64,000 nucleotides of DNA from Chrysoperla carnea (taxonomy: Eukaryota > Arthropoda > Insecta > Neuroptera > Chrysopidae): positions 15,162,640 through 15,226,639 of the forward strand of contig NC_058342.1 of the NCBI RefSeq assembly GCF_905475395.1. Reading direction: 5' to 3'. Below, piece after piece: positions 43,541 to 54,347 of the stretch. The first letter of the stretch is position 1. Every line of letters starts with the position of its first letter. Both the position numbers and the translations under genes were made by a program. The notes under the pieces are model-generated. The model was not told the origin of the DNA. It did not search any database and was given only the letters and a program-made list of their open reading frames with translations.

Positions 43541-44030
43541 ACTATATTGATACCCGCCCGCTTCCCTGTTCTTAAAAGTAAAAATCACCGCTTTATAGCC
43601 ACCACCCTCTCTTGATATACAGTTTTAAATTTTGTTAAATGTAAAATAGTCATAATTCATTGAGTATATCAGATGAGTTGGCCATGATTTGTTTGACATT
43701 TACTATTTTAAATTTTTACAGAATTCTTTAATTTATGGTTCAAAATTATGATCATAAATCTGCTCCATTTATATTTATCATTTTGAAGCATAAATTAAAG
43801 CTTTCTGTAAAAATTTAAGAAATGGTTAATGTCAAATTAAATTAAATTTATTTATTTATTTATTTTTTTTAAATATATCTTTATAGATTATAGTTCATGT
43901 GTTATTCTGATATATCAGCTATATTGCTTACAGTTTCATTAAAAACCATTCGCTACTTTTAGCGTGAAAGCGTAACAAACAAACAAACAAACATGCTTAC
44001 TTTCACATTTATAATATATAGAGATAGGGA
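43541..44030 (+). mobile_element. RT-type retroelement, first unit of second dimer
   Basis: Head ACTATATTGATACCCGCCCG. Tail GCGTGAAAGCGTAACAAACA, ACATGCTTACTTTCACATTT and TATATAGAGATAGGGATAAT. Corresponds to 8181-8607 with an extra internal inverted segment (AATTTATGGTTCAAAATTAT and its complement, about 43733-43800). Confidence 0.65.
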
Positions 44031-44221
44031 TAATGTAAAATGAATGTTAATGTAAAAAAAAAAAAATAAAATGAATATTAATGACTAATTTAAGTTTTAT
44101 TCAATTTAATCAGTTAAGTATTATTCGATTCAAAGAATTGTTATTTTATCAAAATTGTTGTGTTTTTTTTTTTTTTTTTTTTGCTAGATTTGAAAAATAG
44201 ACGAACAAAAATTATTACTAC

Positions 44222-44646
44222 ACTAGCTTGATACCCGCCCGCTTCACAGGGCTTAAAAGTAAACACCACTGCGTTATAGCTCACTTATCCCCCTTCCATA
44301 ACAGTTGGAGCGATTGTTTTACGCGGCTAAAAGGTATGCATAGTTTTCAATTTTTTAAATTGTAAAAAAGTCATTATTCATTGAGTATATCAGAAAGGTG
44401 GCCATGAATTGTGACATTTACTGCTTTAAAATTTTAATATTTTATTTAAAATAGTAAATGTCAGATTAAATTTAATTTTTTTTTTAATATTTATATCTTT
44501 ATAATTTATAGCTCATGTGTTATTCTGATGTATGAGATATATTGCTGTACAGTTTCATTAAAAACCATTCACTTGATTTTGCGTGAAAGCGTAACAAAGT
44601 AACAAACAAACAAATAAACATCCTTACTTATAATATATAGGGATAT
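44222..44646 (+). mobile_element. RT-type retroelement, second unit of second dimer
   Basis: Head ACTAGCTTGATACCCGCCCG, tail GCGTGAAAGCGTAACAAAG and TATATAGGGATAT. The spacer 44031-44221 matches 8608-8791. Confidence 0.65.
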
Positions 44647-44763
44647 AGAGTGCTCCATTATAGCTTTTTGCTGGAATTGGACTATATTAGTAATTAAATT
44701 CCGATATTTTATTTTATTCCTATATTAGTAATTAAATTTTCTAAATAAATTTTTGTATTATAT

Positions 44764-44799
44764 TAATACGTATTTCGACTACCAAGTAGTCATCATCAG
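44764..44799 (-). ncRNA. Hammerhead-ribozyme-like core
   Basis: On the minus strand CTGATGA is followed by stem II GACTAC-TTG-GTAGTC, then GAAA, a short self-complementary TACGTA and U. This is the order of a type I hammerhead core with the very short helix III known from Penelope-like elements and retrozymes. Helix I is weak here. A degenerate inverted partner lies on the plus strand at 44809-44836. Motif-based only. Confidence 0.5.
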
Positions 44800-45284
44800 T
44801 AGCTTATTCATACTGATGATGACTACTTTTTCTCTACGAAACCTGTACAAAAACAAATGAATACAACTTTATTAACTTACTTTTCTGAATCTATAAATTA
44901 TGCATATGATACGTTGTTGGTTGCTCACTTAATAGACATTAAGCATAATTAATTTTAGCGTAGAAAATTTTTGCCGGATTCTGTTTATAAATACTCTTGA
45001 ACCTAAAAGCAGATTGCCGGTGGGAAACCCGATAGGATATTGTAAAAACAAATTTTTTTAAACAAATAAGTAATTTTGACCGAATCACTTCGGAAAAATA
45101 ATTATCATAATTGGGGTCAAAATTAACAAAAAAAGCTTCTTAGACATTTTTCTCTAAGCCCTCTAGTTTTCGAGTAAAAAATTTATAAAATTTGGAAAAA
45201 CGGGATTTTTACGATTTTCATTCGGGATTTTAAGTGGTTAATTGTTAAGAGAGCTCACGGAAAACCACGCAACAATAAAGATTT

Positions 45285-45495
45285 TCTGTGCTATATATGC
45301 TAGAAAGATAGAATTTTCATCAATCGACTCGAAAAAAGTCAAGTTAACAGAAAGTTCAAAAAATTTCATTTTCCAAAACGCACCCCCCCTGCCTGAAAAT
45401 CGCAAAAACCGTTTTTCCAATTATCCGGAGGGTTGCGTTTTGGAAAAAGAAATTTTTTTATCGTTTCTCTTAATTTTACTTTATTTCGACCAGAT
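45285..45495. repeat. Family F units, inverted pair
   Basis: An inverted unit (TCATCAATCGACTCGAAAAA, AGTCAAGTTAACAGAAAG, CTGCCTGAAAATCG) at about 45316-45410 faces a direct unit (TTATCCGGAGGGTTGCG, TTAATTTTACTTTATTTCGA) at 45420-45490. They correspond to the tandem units at 54053-54347. Confidence 0.6.
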
Positions 45496-45554
45496 AGGTC
45501 GAAAGACCTATCTGGTCATCTAGCATGATAGGTCGAAAGACCTATCATGCTAGA
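45488..45554. repeat. Two adjacent GAAA-capped perfect hairpins
   Basis: Hairpin 1 (45488-45517): 13-bp stem GACCAGATAGGTC with loop GAAA. Hairpin 2 (45519-45554): 16-bp stem TCTAGCATGATAGGTC with loop GAAA. Both share the apex ATAGGTCGAAAGACCTAT. A third TCTAGCATG follows at about 45562. Confidence 0.9.
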
Positions 45555-45574
45555 AAGATATTCTAGCATGCATA

Positions 45575-46690
45575 CAACAGTAAGTCTTTATTGTTGGGTG
45601 GTTTTTCGCGTGCTCTGTTAATAATTAACCATCAAGCAATTAAAATACAATTAGGTCAATAATTTTTGCAGATTACTTACCGGCAACCTGGACTTTTAGG
45701 TTCGGCGCATGTTCTAAACGGGATCCGACAAACATAACCAAGCTCAATGGCGGATTTTGCCGAAACTATTTCTAAATCTATATTATGCATATGATCTGTT
45801 TTTGATACCGCAACCCAAAATAAAGATATAAACTAATTAATTATAATTATTTATTAAATAATTAACGTTTATAAATTTTTGTTCGTTTGACAGCTAACAC
45901 AATAGTAATGAATTTGGTTAGTACCAAGTAGGTGAATATATAATGGTTGCCATGGATATGGTACGCACACACACACACACAGCTCACATTATTACGTGAC
46001 GATTTCTACCATTTAGAGCCCCGTGACAAGCCGTTTTAAGAAAGTACGTTGCAAAAAACACTTAAAAAACGATTGCTGATTTGATTAAACTGTTTCCCGT
46101 CTCGTCAATGCTATACTACCTTATCACCCGCAGATGTAAATCAATTAACCTTGTTATATTTTCTTTTTATAAAAGTTTTACATAATATATATTTTAAATG
46201 ATACACCCCGTATAAAGAACCAAGTCACTTGATTTATTTACATAGTTCTTTTAAATAATGTTGATATAATCTTGTAATAATATAAATATAACCATGCCAT
46301 GCTATGCATATGGTTGAGTTGGCTATTACGTAAACCTTTAAATAGGGTAATTTTTTCAATGTTATTAATTATTATGATTATTTCTTCAATAAAACACATA
46401 ATTTTTATTTGTGCGGTTAAAAAAATGCATTTTTATTTATTTATTTATCTACCAAGAATTCGAAGAGGTATAGGTGAAAAAATCTTTAGGTACATGCCCT
46501 TATTTGAGGGCAATGGTAAAAATCATTCTTACATAATATTTTGTTCTTAAATAAAGTTCCATATCGTATGCCGAATGGTTTTATTCATACGTACATTTCG
46601 ATTTGCTGTTAAAAAATAAAAATCCTTGATTTACGTCAAACTGTAAGTTTAAGTGTCATTGAGCCTTTTCTAACAACTTTATGTTATTCT
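45575..46690. other. No gene seen; CA microsatellite
   Basis: (CA)n at about 45966-45981. The 83-codon plus frame (46299-46550) is hydrophobic by AT-richness and has no domain. Confidence 0.4.
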
Positions 46691-46699
46691 AAAAAACGG

Positions 46700-47400
46700 G
46701 ATAGAATCTTATGTGAGTAGTGGGGGGTAGGTCGAAAACTTTTAGCTAGCGCGACTTCAACCTAGTTCCTCCCCGCCACCTTTAATATTTGATTACTGCT
46801 AAGCGGCATGAGCAACAAAATCGAGAATTGAGCAACTAGTTAGCACATAAATAGCACTAAATTCTCATGTATTCACTTTTTGGGTCTGTGCCGTAATTAC
46901 GATTTGGAGGGGAGACGCTAGCGTGACGTCATCCTAGCCCCCCCCTCCGACCTTCAAAAGTGGATTCCTTTTAAATGACTTGAGTAACAAAATCTGGAAT
47001 AGAGCACCTAATCAGCACATAAATATCACTATATTTAGGGAAGAACGGATTTGGTTTGTGGTAGTATGCGAAGGGCATGTATAGGTTTTACTGTAAATGT
47101 ATAACTTTTTAACTTTTTAGTAAATGTTTTACCGGATTCTTTAAGCACATAGATAGCAACAAATTCCCATAAATTCACTTTCCTGGCTTGTGTCGTCATT
47201 ACAACTGGGGGGGGGGGGGGGGGCTAGTGTGTCGTCAACCGAGTCCCTCATCTTTAATCATTGATTCCTGCTAATCGGCTTGAGCAACAAAATCGGGAAT
47301 AGAACAACTAATTAGCACATAAATATCACAAAATTTTTTGGGCTGAGCCAATTTGGTTTGTGTTGGGGGGTAGGGGTGGTAGGTTGACATTTTTAGCTTC
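46700..47400 (+). repeat. Three tandem units and a 17-G run
   Basis: A unit marked by GAGCAACAAAATCGAGAATT, GCAACTAGTTAGCACATAAA and C-rich CTAGCCCCCCCCTCC recurs at about 46809, 46982 and 47282. Spacings are 173 and 300 bp; the second gap has extra sequence at about 47055-47180. A run of 17 G at 47207-47223 lies at the GC-rich part of the third unit. Confidence 0.7.
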
Positions 47401-47404
47401 ATTC

Positions 47405-47830
47405 TAATCTGGTGTTACACACTAAAACAACTCCATCATTACAACTTTCGTTAAAACAACTCGGTAAAAAACAACCCGGTCAAAACAGATCGGCACAATA
47501 ACAACTCGCATTACAAAAACAACTCCCCCGTTAAATAAACGCAGTCACAGAGTTAATCAAAAAGACCAAAAGGCCAGCAAATTCATGCTCACACGATTCT
47601 ATTAAAAGCATGACCACCCTCTGAATCAGAGAACGAACGCAATCACAGGGTTAACCAAAAAGCCAAAAAACCAGCAAATCGGTGCTAACTCGATCTCATT
47701 AAAGGCATGGCCAACCCGTGGATCAGTTAGAGGTCAACGCGTGTTGTTTTTGTACCGAGCTGTTTTGCCACTGAGTTGTTTTTGTGCGGAGCTGTAATGA
47801 CAGTTCTTTTGACCAAAGTTATTAGTCTGG
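47405..47830. mobile_element. Foldback-like element with AAAACAACTC ends and inner duplication
   Basis: The left arm has repeated AAAACAACTC/AACAACTCGG/AAAACAGATCGG. The right arm has GAGCTGTTTTGCC, GAGTTGTTTTTGTGCGG and GAGCTGTAATGAC, its complement. Between them two direct units of about 110 bp (47533-47640 and 47643-47735) carry CACAG(A/G)GTTAA, CAAAAAG, CCAGCAAAT and AAAGCATG(A/G)CC. Confidence 0.65.
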
Positions 47831-50206
47831 TCAAAACAGTTAATCTAGTACTAAAAATCGGTAAAGATTATAAGGACTGAATAGTTACAGGGTTACAGGG
47901 TTACAGGTTACAGTTTTTGGGCTATCATCAGCTTACTACATCCCAGTAAACGCCTGACCTTAAGCTGGTCCCTAACCTCAAAATGGTGAATTGATCTAGA
48001 CACCGAAATGCGCGCACAGGCGTATGATCAACAATCTAATTTGAATTTAGCGAAAACAATTCCACTGGCTTAAAACTTTCCAAAATTACTTCACCTAGGA
48101 TCTTGCAAAGTTCGTTGTTTACCTAAGCAAACAAAAACAAACTTTACGAATTGGGAGAAAATTTCTTAATCCGCCTCTGCAAACTATTCCATCATCCATG
48201 CAAAGACATATTCTTTGCTAAAACGGTATGATAAATTCGGCCCATTATATATTATATTTTCTCATTTCCACACAACCTTGGGTTAATTTTCAGTTTCCCT
48301 TAGCGAAGTGGCTTTCTTAAAGAATTATTTTCTTGAACTGTTTATGACCAAAAAATAAAAATTCATTTTACATATAATTCAGTCAAATTATACATGAAAA
48401 GATATAATTTGACCTTGAATCAAATCAGGTATTTTTGTTTTTTTGATGTGTTGTTTGAAATTTTAAATCAACCTTAAATCCAAGTTTTCGACCTCGGCAA
48501 ACGACCGGATTATGCCGAAAAATAATAAAAACCTCGAAAATTTTGAACTTATTTCAGTTTATACCGATTTTGACCTGGATATACTGCAAATGCTTAAATT
48601 CAAAATGATAGTCCGATGGAATCAGAGGGATTTTCGGAATGAATACACTTTCACCCTCATACTTTCCTGTAAAAATTGTTGCTTCGATAACGTTTCTTTG
48701 CATGGTTTATACTCGTAATCTGGTGCCATTACACAATTTTGGGGGATTTAAATTACGCAACAACATTATTGGTGCACCAATTTTTTGATGAAGAATATGA
48801 GGTGTTATTCCCGGTGGGTTGAGTGTGTGTAGAAACTCGACAGGATAGTGAACAGTATCTTCTGCCTCTATGACTGTATCTACAGACTTATAAACTACAG
48901 AAAATCCGTCGTGGAATTCCTTAAAATCCGTTCTTAATGAACGTCTATGTCTCGAAAGAGGTAAGTATGCGAAATTTGAAAGCTAATCGGATCGATAGTT
49001 TCGGAGATTTCGTATATATATTGATAATTCAAGTAAAGTCCCACTTTTGTCAATCAAATATTTAATATTTAAACGTGATTTTCATGACCTATTATATCTA
49101 ATTAAAATATTTTTCTATTCATATTTTCTTCAAACTAGTTGTAGAGCCGAAGGTCATCCTTTATTATTTCTATTTGTTATATGTATTAGATACCTTAACC
49201 ACATTCCAATTTATTAAATGTACTCCGCAAGTCTACACTGAAAGAAAATTATGGAATCGTGACAACTCCGCGCGGAGTTGACAAATTCGAAGTTAATTCA
49301 ACAGAATTATGATTCACGCAAGTCTGTCGGAATCAAAGTAACTATGTAGCTTTTTTTAATCCAACTGCGTGAGGGAATTGAAGATAAGTTTTATGTGAAG
49401 TTGAGTCTACTAAATTTGAATTGGATGAATGAATTTAATTTTGATACAACAAAATAAATAGTACAATGAATAAATCTTCAATAATTGACCTGGAACTTTT
49501 TACATTTCAATCAATTTGTTTTAAAATTTATTGAAAATATTAAGTATTTTTTGCAAATTTTAACGAGTGATTGTTTGAAAGATATTATCAATGAACATAA
49601 ATGAAAATATATTTTGATTTAAAATAAGTAAAATTGCAATAATTCCTGCAGAATAATTGACTTATAGTATTGACTTGTTTAAAGATTTTAGAAAAAAGTC
49701 CAGAATTTAGATAGAAAAATAACCGAATTTTTGTGACACTCAGAGAGTTGATATTTCAAATCGAATCGAATTTGCGTTAAAAGCTTTCACTTCTAAGTCA
49801 AAGCTACCAACGGTAGCATAAATAATTTTTTTATATTGTTGCAAAAATAAACAGTTTTAATTGAACACATTTCTTCAATTGAACCAAATATTTATTTTTT
49901 GGAATCAATAATAATAATATTCTTACTAAATCAATAATTATAAGGATAGACTGCTACTGACTTATATCAATTCCTTACGGAATTGACAATATTGACCTAC
50001 CAACTGTGTCAGAGAGTTGAGTAAGATTTGATTTTTTTTAAGATAAGAGTAAGAATTGATACACTGACATCCAGCTCTATTACTTTTTCTCAAAGTATCA
50101 TTATCTCAAATGAATTTATTTAAATATTTATTAAAAAGGTCTGTTTTTTCTTCGTTTAAACAATAATTAATTTTTTTTAATTGTCATTAGGATATATTGA
50201 CTAAAA
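47831..50206. other. No gene assigned
   Basis: At 48890-48975 a possible splice pair stands out: acceptor CTGTATCTACAG and donor GAAAGAG|GTAAGTATG. The short open frame between them ([20 protein letters not shown]) matches nothing I know. A palindrome ACTCCGCGCGGAGT lies at 49265-49278. The rest is AT-rich. Confidence 0.35.
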
Positions 50207-50933
50207 ACAAGTGACAACAAACAATTGACTCAGTTAATTGTTGAAATATCATGATAGACAGTGTTGATTACTCTGTCACATTACACATGCATACATGTCA
50301 CACATATATAACTGATATACCCATATAATACACACTATAAAATTTGCACCTGATGAGTGCCCTTGTGAGTAAACAGTGATGTTTACAAAAAAATGTTTCA
50401 AACAAAAGTTGTTTATTTTTTGAAGTTATACTTCTTTTGGCGCGTTTGGATGAGAGTGAATTTGTGAGCTGCGCGCGCACGAACGACATGATGAAGTTAG
50501 CCACAGAATTGAAATAATAAAAAAATATATTTTCAACACTGAATATAGTTACAGTACTGAGTGTTCATACTATACACTACATAGTACTTATATCCCTGAG
50601 CCAGTTCAAGTCGATGGTTGTGAAATATAGTATCCATATGAATAATTAATTTTGAATGAAAGAAGTATAACTTCTAACGCGTGTACATAAGTACACACAC
50701 TCTTTTTTTTTATAAGGAACATTTTTTACATTTAAACTTTTGTTATATGTCTAACGTTTTACAAGATGGATCCTACGGACCTAAGACCAAATTGACCTAC
50801 GTTGCTCATTTACGAACTCGATCTCACTTTTTATGTCCTTAGCATGCTATACAAATTTCAGCTAGATATCTCTTTTCGTTTTTGAGTTTTCGTGATGATA
50901 GACGGACAGACGACAGACAGACAACTTGCAACT
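50207..50933 (-). mobile_element. HN element copy 10, interrupted by J1
   Basis: AACAAGTGACAACAAACAAT to AAACAAAAGTTGTTTATTTT, then element J1 (50420-50703). It resumes TATAAGGAACATTTTTTACA, GTTTTACAAGATGGATCC and ends in the GACGGACAGACGACAGACAG core, so the 5' part is missing. Confidence 0.8.
50420..50703 (+). mobile_element. Element J, copy 1 (284 bp)
   Basis: Left end TTGAAGTTATACTTCTTTTG. Right end AAGAAGTATAACTTCTAACG, then CGTGTACATAAGTACACACA CTC. Each end carries the palindrome GAAGTTATACTTC. An inverted, longer relative is at 53043-53541. Confidence 0.75.
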
Positions 50934-51741
50934 AAAATATATTAAATTTTATTATGCTTTAAACTTAATTTTCATGTTCTTAATTAAAAAATCAAATTTA
51001 AATATATGATAAACATTCAAATTAATATATTTTTTAATTAGTATTTTTATTTATTTATTATCGACAATAATTTAATTTTGTTATTTGAGATTATGTGGAT
51101 ATAAATATTTCATATGTTGTAATTAAATTAATCATTGTTTGTGTATGTTTATTTACATGCTAACGAAGCTATTTACTCGTTAAAATGCTTGTTTTTAATT
51201 AATTTTACGCTGTTGAAAATATATCACTATAAGTAGACATTCGAATGATGAATTCGAAAAAGGTATGTAATTTTTCAAACAGTATAGGCAATATGTTTAA
51301 CAATCATATAAAGTTAATTCATAAGCATTCTTTTCATCGCATATAATAAGATAAAAATGAAAAAAGTCTAATAAGATGAAAATTTAGATTCCAGAATTAT
51401 ATATTTTAACATTTTATGAATTAACTAAAGGTAAAAGTAAAAACAAACCCCAAATTTATACCATAGAACAAAAGTTTTAAAGGAAATATTGTATTAGTTA
51501 CCTCTTTCTATTTAAACAATATCTATGTTTCTATCTCTTTTTAATAAATAGTCAGTTCTATGAATTCTTTAATATTTTTCAAGAGTGTAGCACCGACATC
51601 TGTTGAAGTAAACTTGAACTATATTTCTACAGAATCGCTATACAGAGTTCTACAATTTTTGATGCATTGTTGTTTCACAACAATGAAGATGTCCTAATTT
51701 TTTGTACAAAGTATAGATAAATATATATATACCAAAAGCTC
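50934..51741. other. AT-rich, no gene seen
   Basis: Very AT-rich, no repeat recognised. Confidence 0.4.
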
Positions 51742-51792
51742 AATAAATTTCGATTTTTGCCCCAATTCGTAGATCAGTTTTTTGTATTTTTA

Positions 51793-51829
51793 AAATACGT
51801 ATTTTCGACTACCAAGTAGTCATCATCAG
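51793..51829 (-). ncRNA. Hammerhead-ribozyme-like core (left arm)
   Basis: Mirror image of the right-arm motif: CTGATGA, stem GACTAC-TTG-GTAGTC, GAAA, self-complementary ATACGTAT, U. Confidence 0.5.
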
Positions 51830-51919
51830 TAAGAATTAGCTAGTGAATGTTACTCTTTGCTAATTTGGTGGCGGACTGCACCAAATTAGCAAAGAGTAAC
51901 ATTCACTAGCTAATTCTTA

Positions 51920-51956
51920 CTGATGATGACTACTTGGTAGTCGAAAATACGTATTT
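51920..51956 (+). ncRNA. Hammerhead-ribozyme-like core (right arm)
   Basis: CTGATGA at 51920-51926, then TGACTACTTGGTAGTCGAAA and ATACGTATTTT. Helix II is 6 bp (GACTAC/GTAGTC) with loop TTG. Helix III is AAU/AUU around ACGU. The cleavage base would be a U. Helix I could form UUA/UAA. Penelope-like retroelements carry such minimal hammerheads; no Penelope reverse transcriptase is visible here. Confidence 0.55.
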
Positions 51957-52259
51957 TAAAAATACAAAAAACTGATCTACGAATTGGGGCAAAAATCGAA
52001 ATTTATTTCGACATATCCTAGAGTTCTCATTTATTATCTTCGATAATATTTATATCAAAAGCTCAATGTTTATAATTTGCAAAAACGTTAAGCAATCGAA
52101 AATCGGTTAAAAATTGACGGAGTTACAATTGTTTAAGTGTGCGGAGTTCACGAAAAACGATTTTTCCACAATAGCTTGAAAATTTGAGGATAATAGAAAA
52201 TTTTAAAACACATTTTCATGATGTACTCACCAAGACCCACAACGTATGCCAAATCACTC

Positions 52260-52994
52260 AAAAGGTGCTGAATTACCTCTGTTATTGGGAAGCAGCAAAC
52301 CTCTATATCTGGGATTCGTTCTTTCGATTTACCTTTATAACTGAGACAGCGAATTAAATTTATATGTATTAACCCCTGGAACTGAGATAAAATAGTTTTG
52401 TTTATTTACTTACTTATTCTTATTCTACCCGAAAATTCCGCACTTAACTAATTTTGAGCCTCAATGACCTTCAGTTTCAGTTTTGCTTTACTATGGATGT
52501 TTATTGGAAAAATGCCGAAACGAAGGCTAAAATCATTATCAGTACGTGAAAAACTGAAGTTAATATCCGTTTAAGAAAGCGGGAAGACATGTGATGAAGT
52601 CTGTGTCGAATTTAATTTGATAAAATCTACTCTTTGTAGAATAATTCAGAATAAAGATAAAATTCAGTCACAATGTTCTAAAGAACAGTGAAAACAGTTG
52701 CTAACATAGGTTAAGGAACTTCATAACAAAAACGTTCCGGTAAGTGGACCAATGATTATAGAAAAGGACCAAGATTTCGCAGGAAGGCTCGATTTTCATA
52801 AAATTTGTAGCATCAATCAAAATCGCACCTTTATAACTGAATTAACCTGCATTCTGACCTCTATCAATGGAACCTTTTGTAAATGAGACAGATATTTATT
52901 TATATTTTAATATCTGAGACACTGGGTAAATGGAATACCTCTATAAGTAAGACAAATTGGCAGATGCCTTGATGTCTCATTTAACCAGGTTCCA
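52260..52994 (+). mobile_element. Tigger (pogo) element copy, deleted
   Basis: The right end CTTGATGTCTCATTTAACCA GGTTCCACTG is followed by TA. Subterminal CTCTATAAGTAAGACAAATT and TTTGTAAATGAGACAGATAT mirror the left ACCTTTATAACTGAGACAGC. The best-preserved right end of the three copies. Confidence 0.8.
52512..52810 (+). pseudogene. Tigger transposase N-terminal relic
   Basis: MPKRRLKSLSVREKLKLISV, then a stop at codon 21, ESGKTCDEVCVEFNLIKSTL, CRIIQNKDKIQSQCSKEQ, a stop, KQLLT, a stop, VKELHNKNVPVSGPMI, then decay. Same CENP-B/Tc5-type DNA-binding region as at 40808. The arginine codon lost there is intact here (CRIIQNK) but other stops are new, so the two decayed independently. Inactive. 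Confidence 0.88.
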
Positions 52995-53042
52995 CTGTAT
53001 TTGAAAAAAATATATATTTAATAAAACTGTAGATAATAAAAA

Positions 53043-53541
53043 AAGAGTGTGTGTACTTATGTACACGCGTTAGAAGTTATACTTCTTTGGCGTATGAAAA
53101 AAATTTAAAATAACTCAAATGCAGTAGTAATCGACAATAAATATTAAAATCAATCAAAAAGATTTTGTTAAAGATTTGTCAAGTAATCTGTAATATAAAT
53201 TAAAAAGAGATGATTAAAATTATTCGATTCGATTCACAAAATGATAAAATATTATTATCTAAAGTAATAAATAATAAATAATAAATAATTAAATTTTATT
53301 ATTATTTGATTATTTGTTAGAAAAATAATAAGTTCTTTAGAAATATATCTATATATTATACTTACAAAATTAACCTCTAATATTTGAAAACACTGTAACT
53401 ATACACTGTACTGTAACTATATTCAGTGTTGATATATTTTTTTATTATTTCAATTCTGTGGCTAACTTCATCATGTCGTTCGTGCGCGCGCAGCTCACAA
53501 ATTCACTCTCATCCAAACGCGCCAAAAGAAGTATAACTTCA
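53043..53541 (-). mobile_element. Element J, copy 2 (about 500 bp)
   Basis: Opens AGTGTGTGTACTTATGTACA CGCG, AGAAGTTATACTTCTTTGG and closes CGCGCCAAAAGAAGTATAAC TTC. About 120 bp at its right end (GTTCGTGCGCGCGCAGCTCA, CAATTCTGTGGCTAACTTCA) match J1 almost base for base in inverted orientation. The middle is AT-rich and absent from J1. Confidence 0.75.
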
Positions 53542-54052
53542 AAAATGTGAAAAATTTATAATTCGAAAATAGATAAAATTGTATGAAGATAAAAAGTTTC
53601 AACCACATAAATTATTTGAAAAATAAAAGTTATTTATGTTTTAAATCGAGCGTGAACAAAATTCCCATAACACGAGTGCTGTCGTGTTAATAATTCCGTT
53701 ACTTCATCAATATGTAATCCTTTATTTTTAAACAATTTTTCTTGCGCCTTTATTTCTTCTAGTATCGGAACACTGGAAAAAAAAATTATGTGGTGTCATG
53801 AGACACCATGTATGAACGAAGTTCCTTCGGATAATATAGAAGCAACACAATTTGCAAAACAAAATTTTGCTTAATTTTATATATTTTTTCTTGATTTTTT
53901 TTTTTTAATTTGCTGAAGGGTTTTTTAATTTTTTTTTGCGAAAAAAATTTTTCCCAAAAGTATTTCGATTTTCCCCGTAGGTTTTAAGCAATTCCGCGTC
54001 AAATGCAAAACCGAATATTTCTAGCATGTGTAGAACTAAAAAAATTTAATTT
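53542..54052. other. No gene seen
   Basis: AT-rich, no shared repeat recognised. Confidence 0.4.
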
Positions 54053-54347
54053 TGGGGAGTGATTTTTCGATTTTCCGGAGGGTTACGATATTGGTAACAA
54101 AATTTTTCGATGTTTTCTGTTAATTTGACTTTATTTCGAGTCGATTGGTGAAAAATCCACCTTTCTGGCAGATCAATATATAACAGAAAAACGTAATTTT
54201 GAGGAATGTTTCTTCGATTTTCCATAGGGTCGCGATCTTGGTAATGAAATTTTTTGATGAATACTGTTAATTTGACTTTACATTGAGTCGATTGGTGAAA
54301 AATCCATCCTTCTAACATGCATGTATGGCACAGAAGTTATTTTTGAA
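54053..54347 (+). repeat. Family F tandem pair, about 147-bp units
   Basis: Unit 1 (54053-54199) and unit 2 (54200-54347) share TTCGATTTTCC, AGGGT(T/C)(A/G)CGAT, TTGGTAA, CTGTTAATTTGACTTTA, GAGTCGATTGGTGAAAAATC and CTTCT or TTTCTGGCA. The 90-codon minus frame here is just this repeat translated twice. Confidence 0.75.

Larger units (their letters stand above)
51742..52007. repeat. Perfect inverted repeat, 129-bp arms, 8-bp loop
   Basis: Left arm 51742-51870 and right arm 51879-52007 are exact complements around GCGGACTG. Each arm contains one hammerhead-like core. Confidence 0.95.

Noticed and set aside
54046..54318. 90-codon minus-strand frame with internal repeats (WIFHQST, NKVKLT)
   Set aside because: The repeats come from two tandem family F DNA units, so the protein repeat is a by-product.
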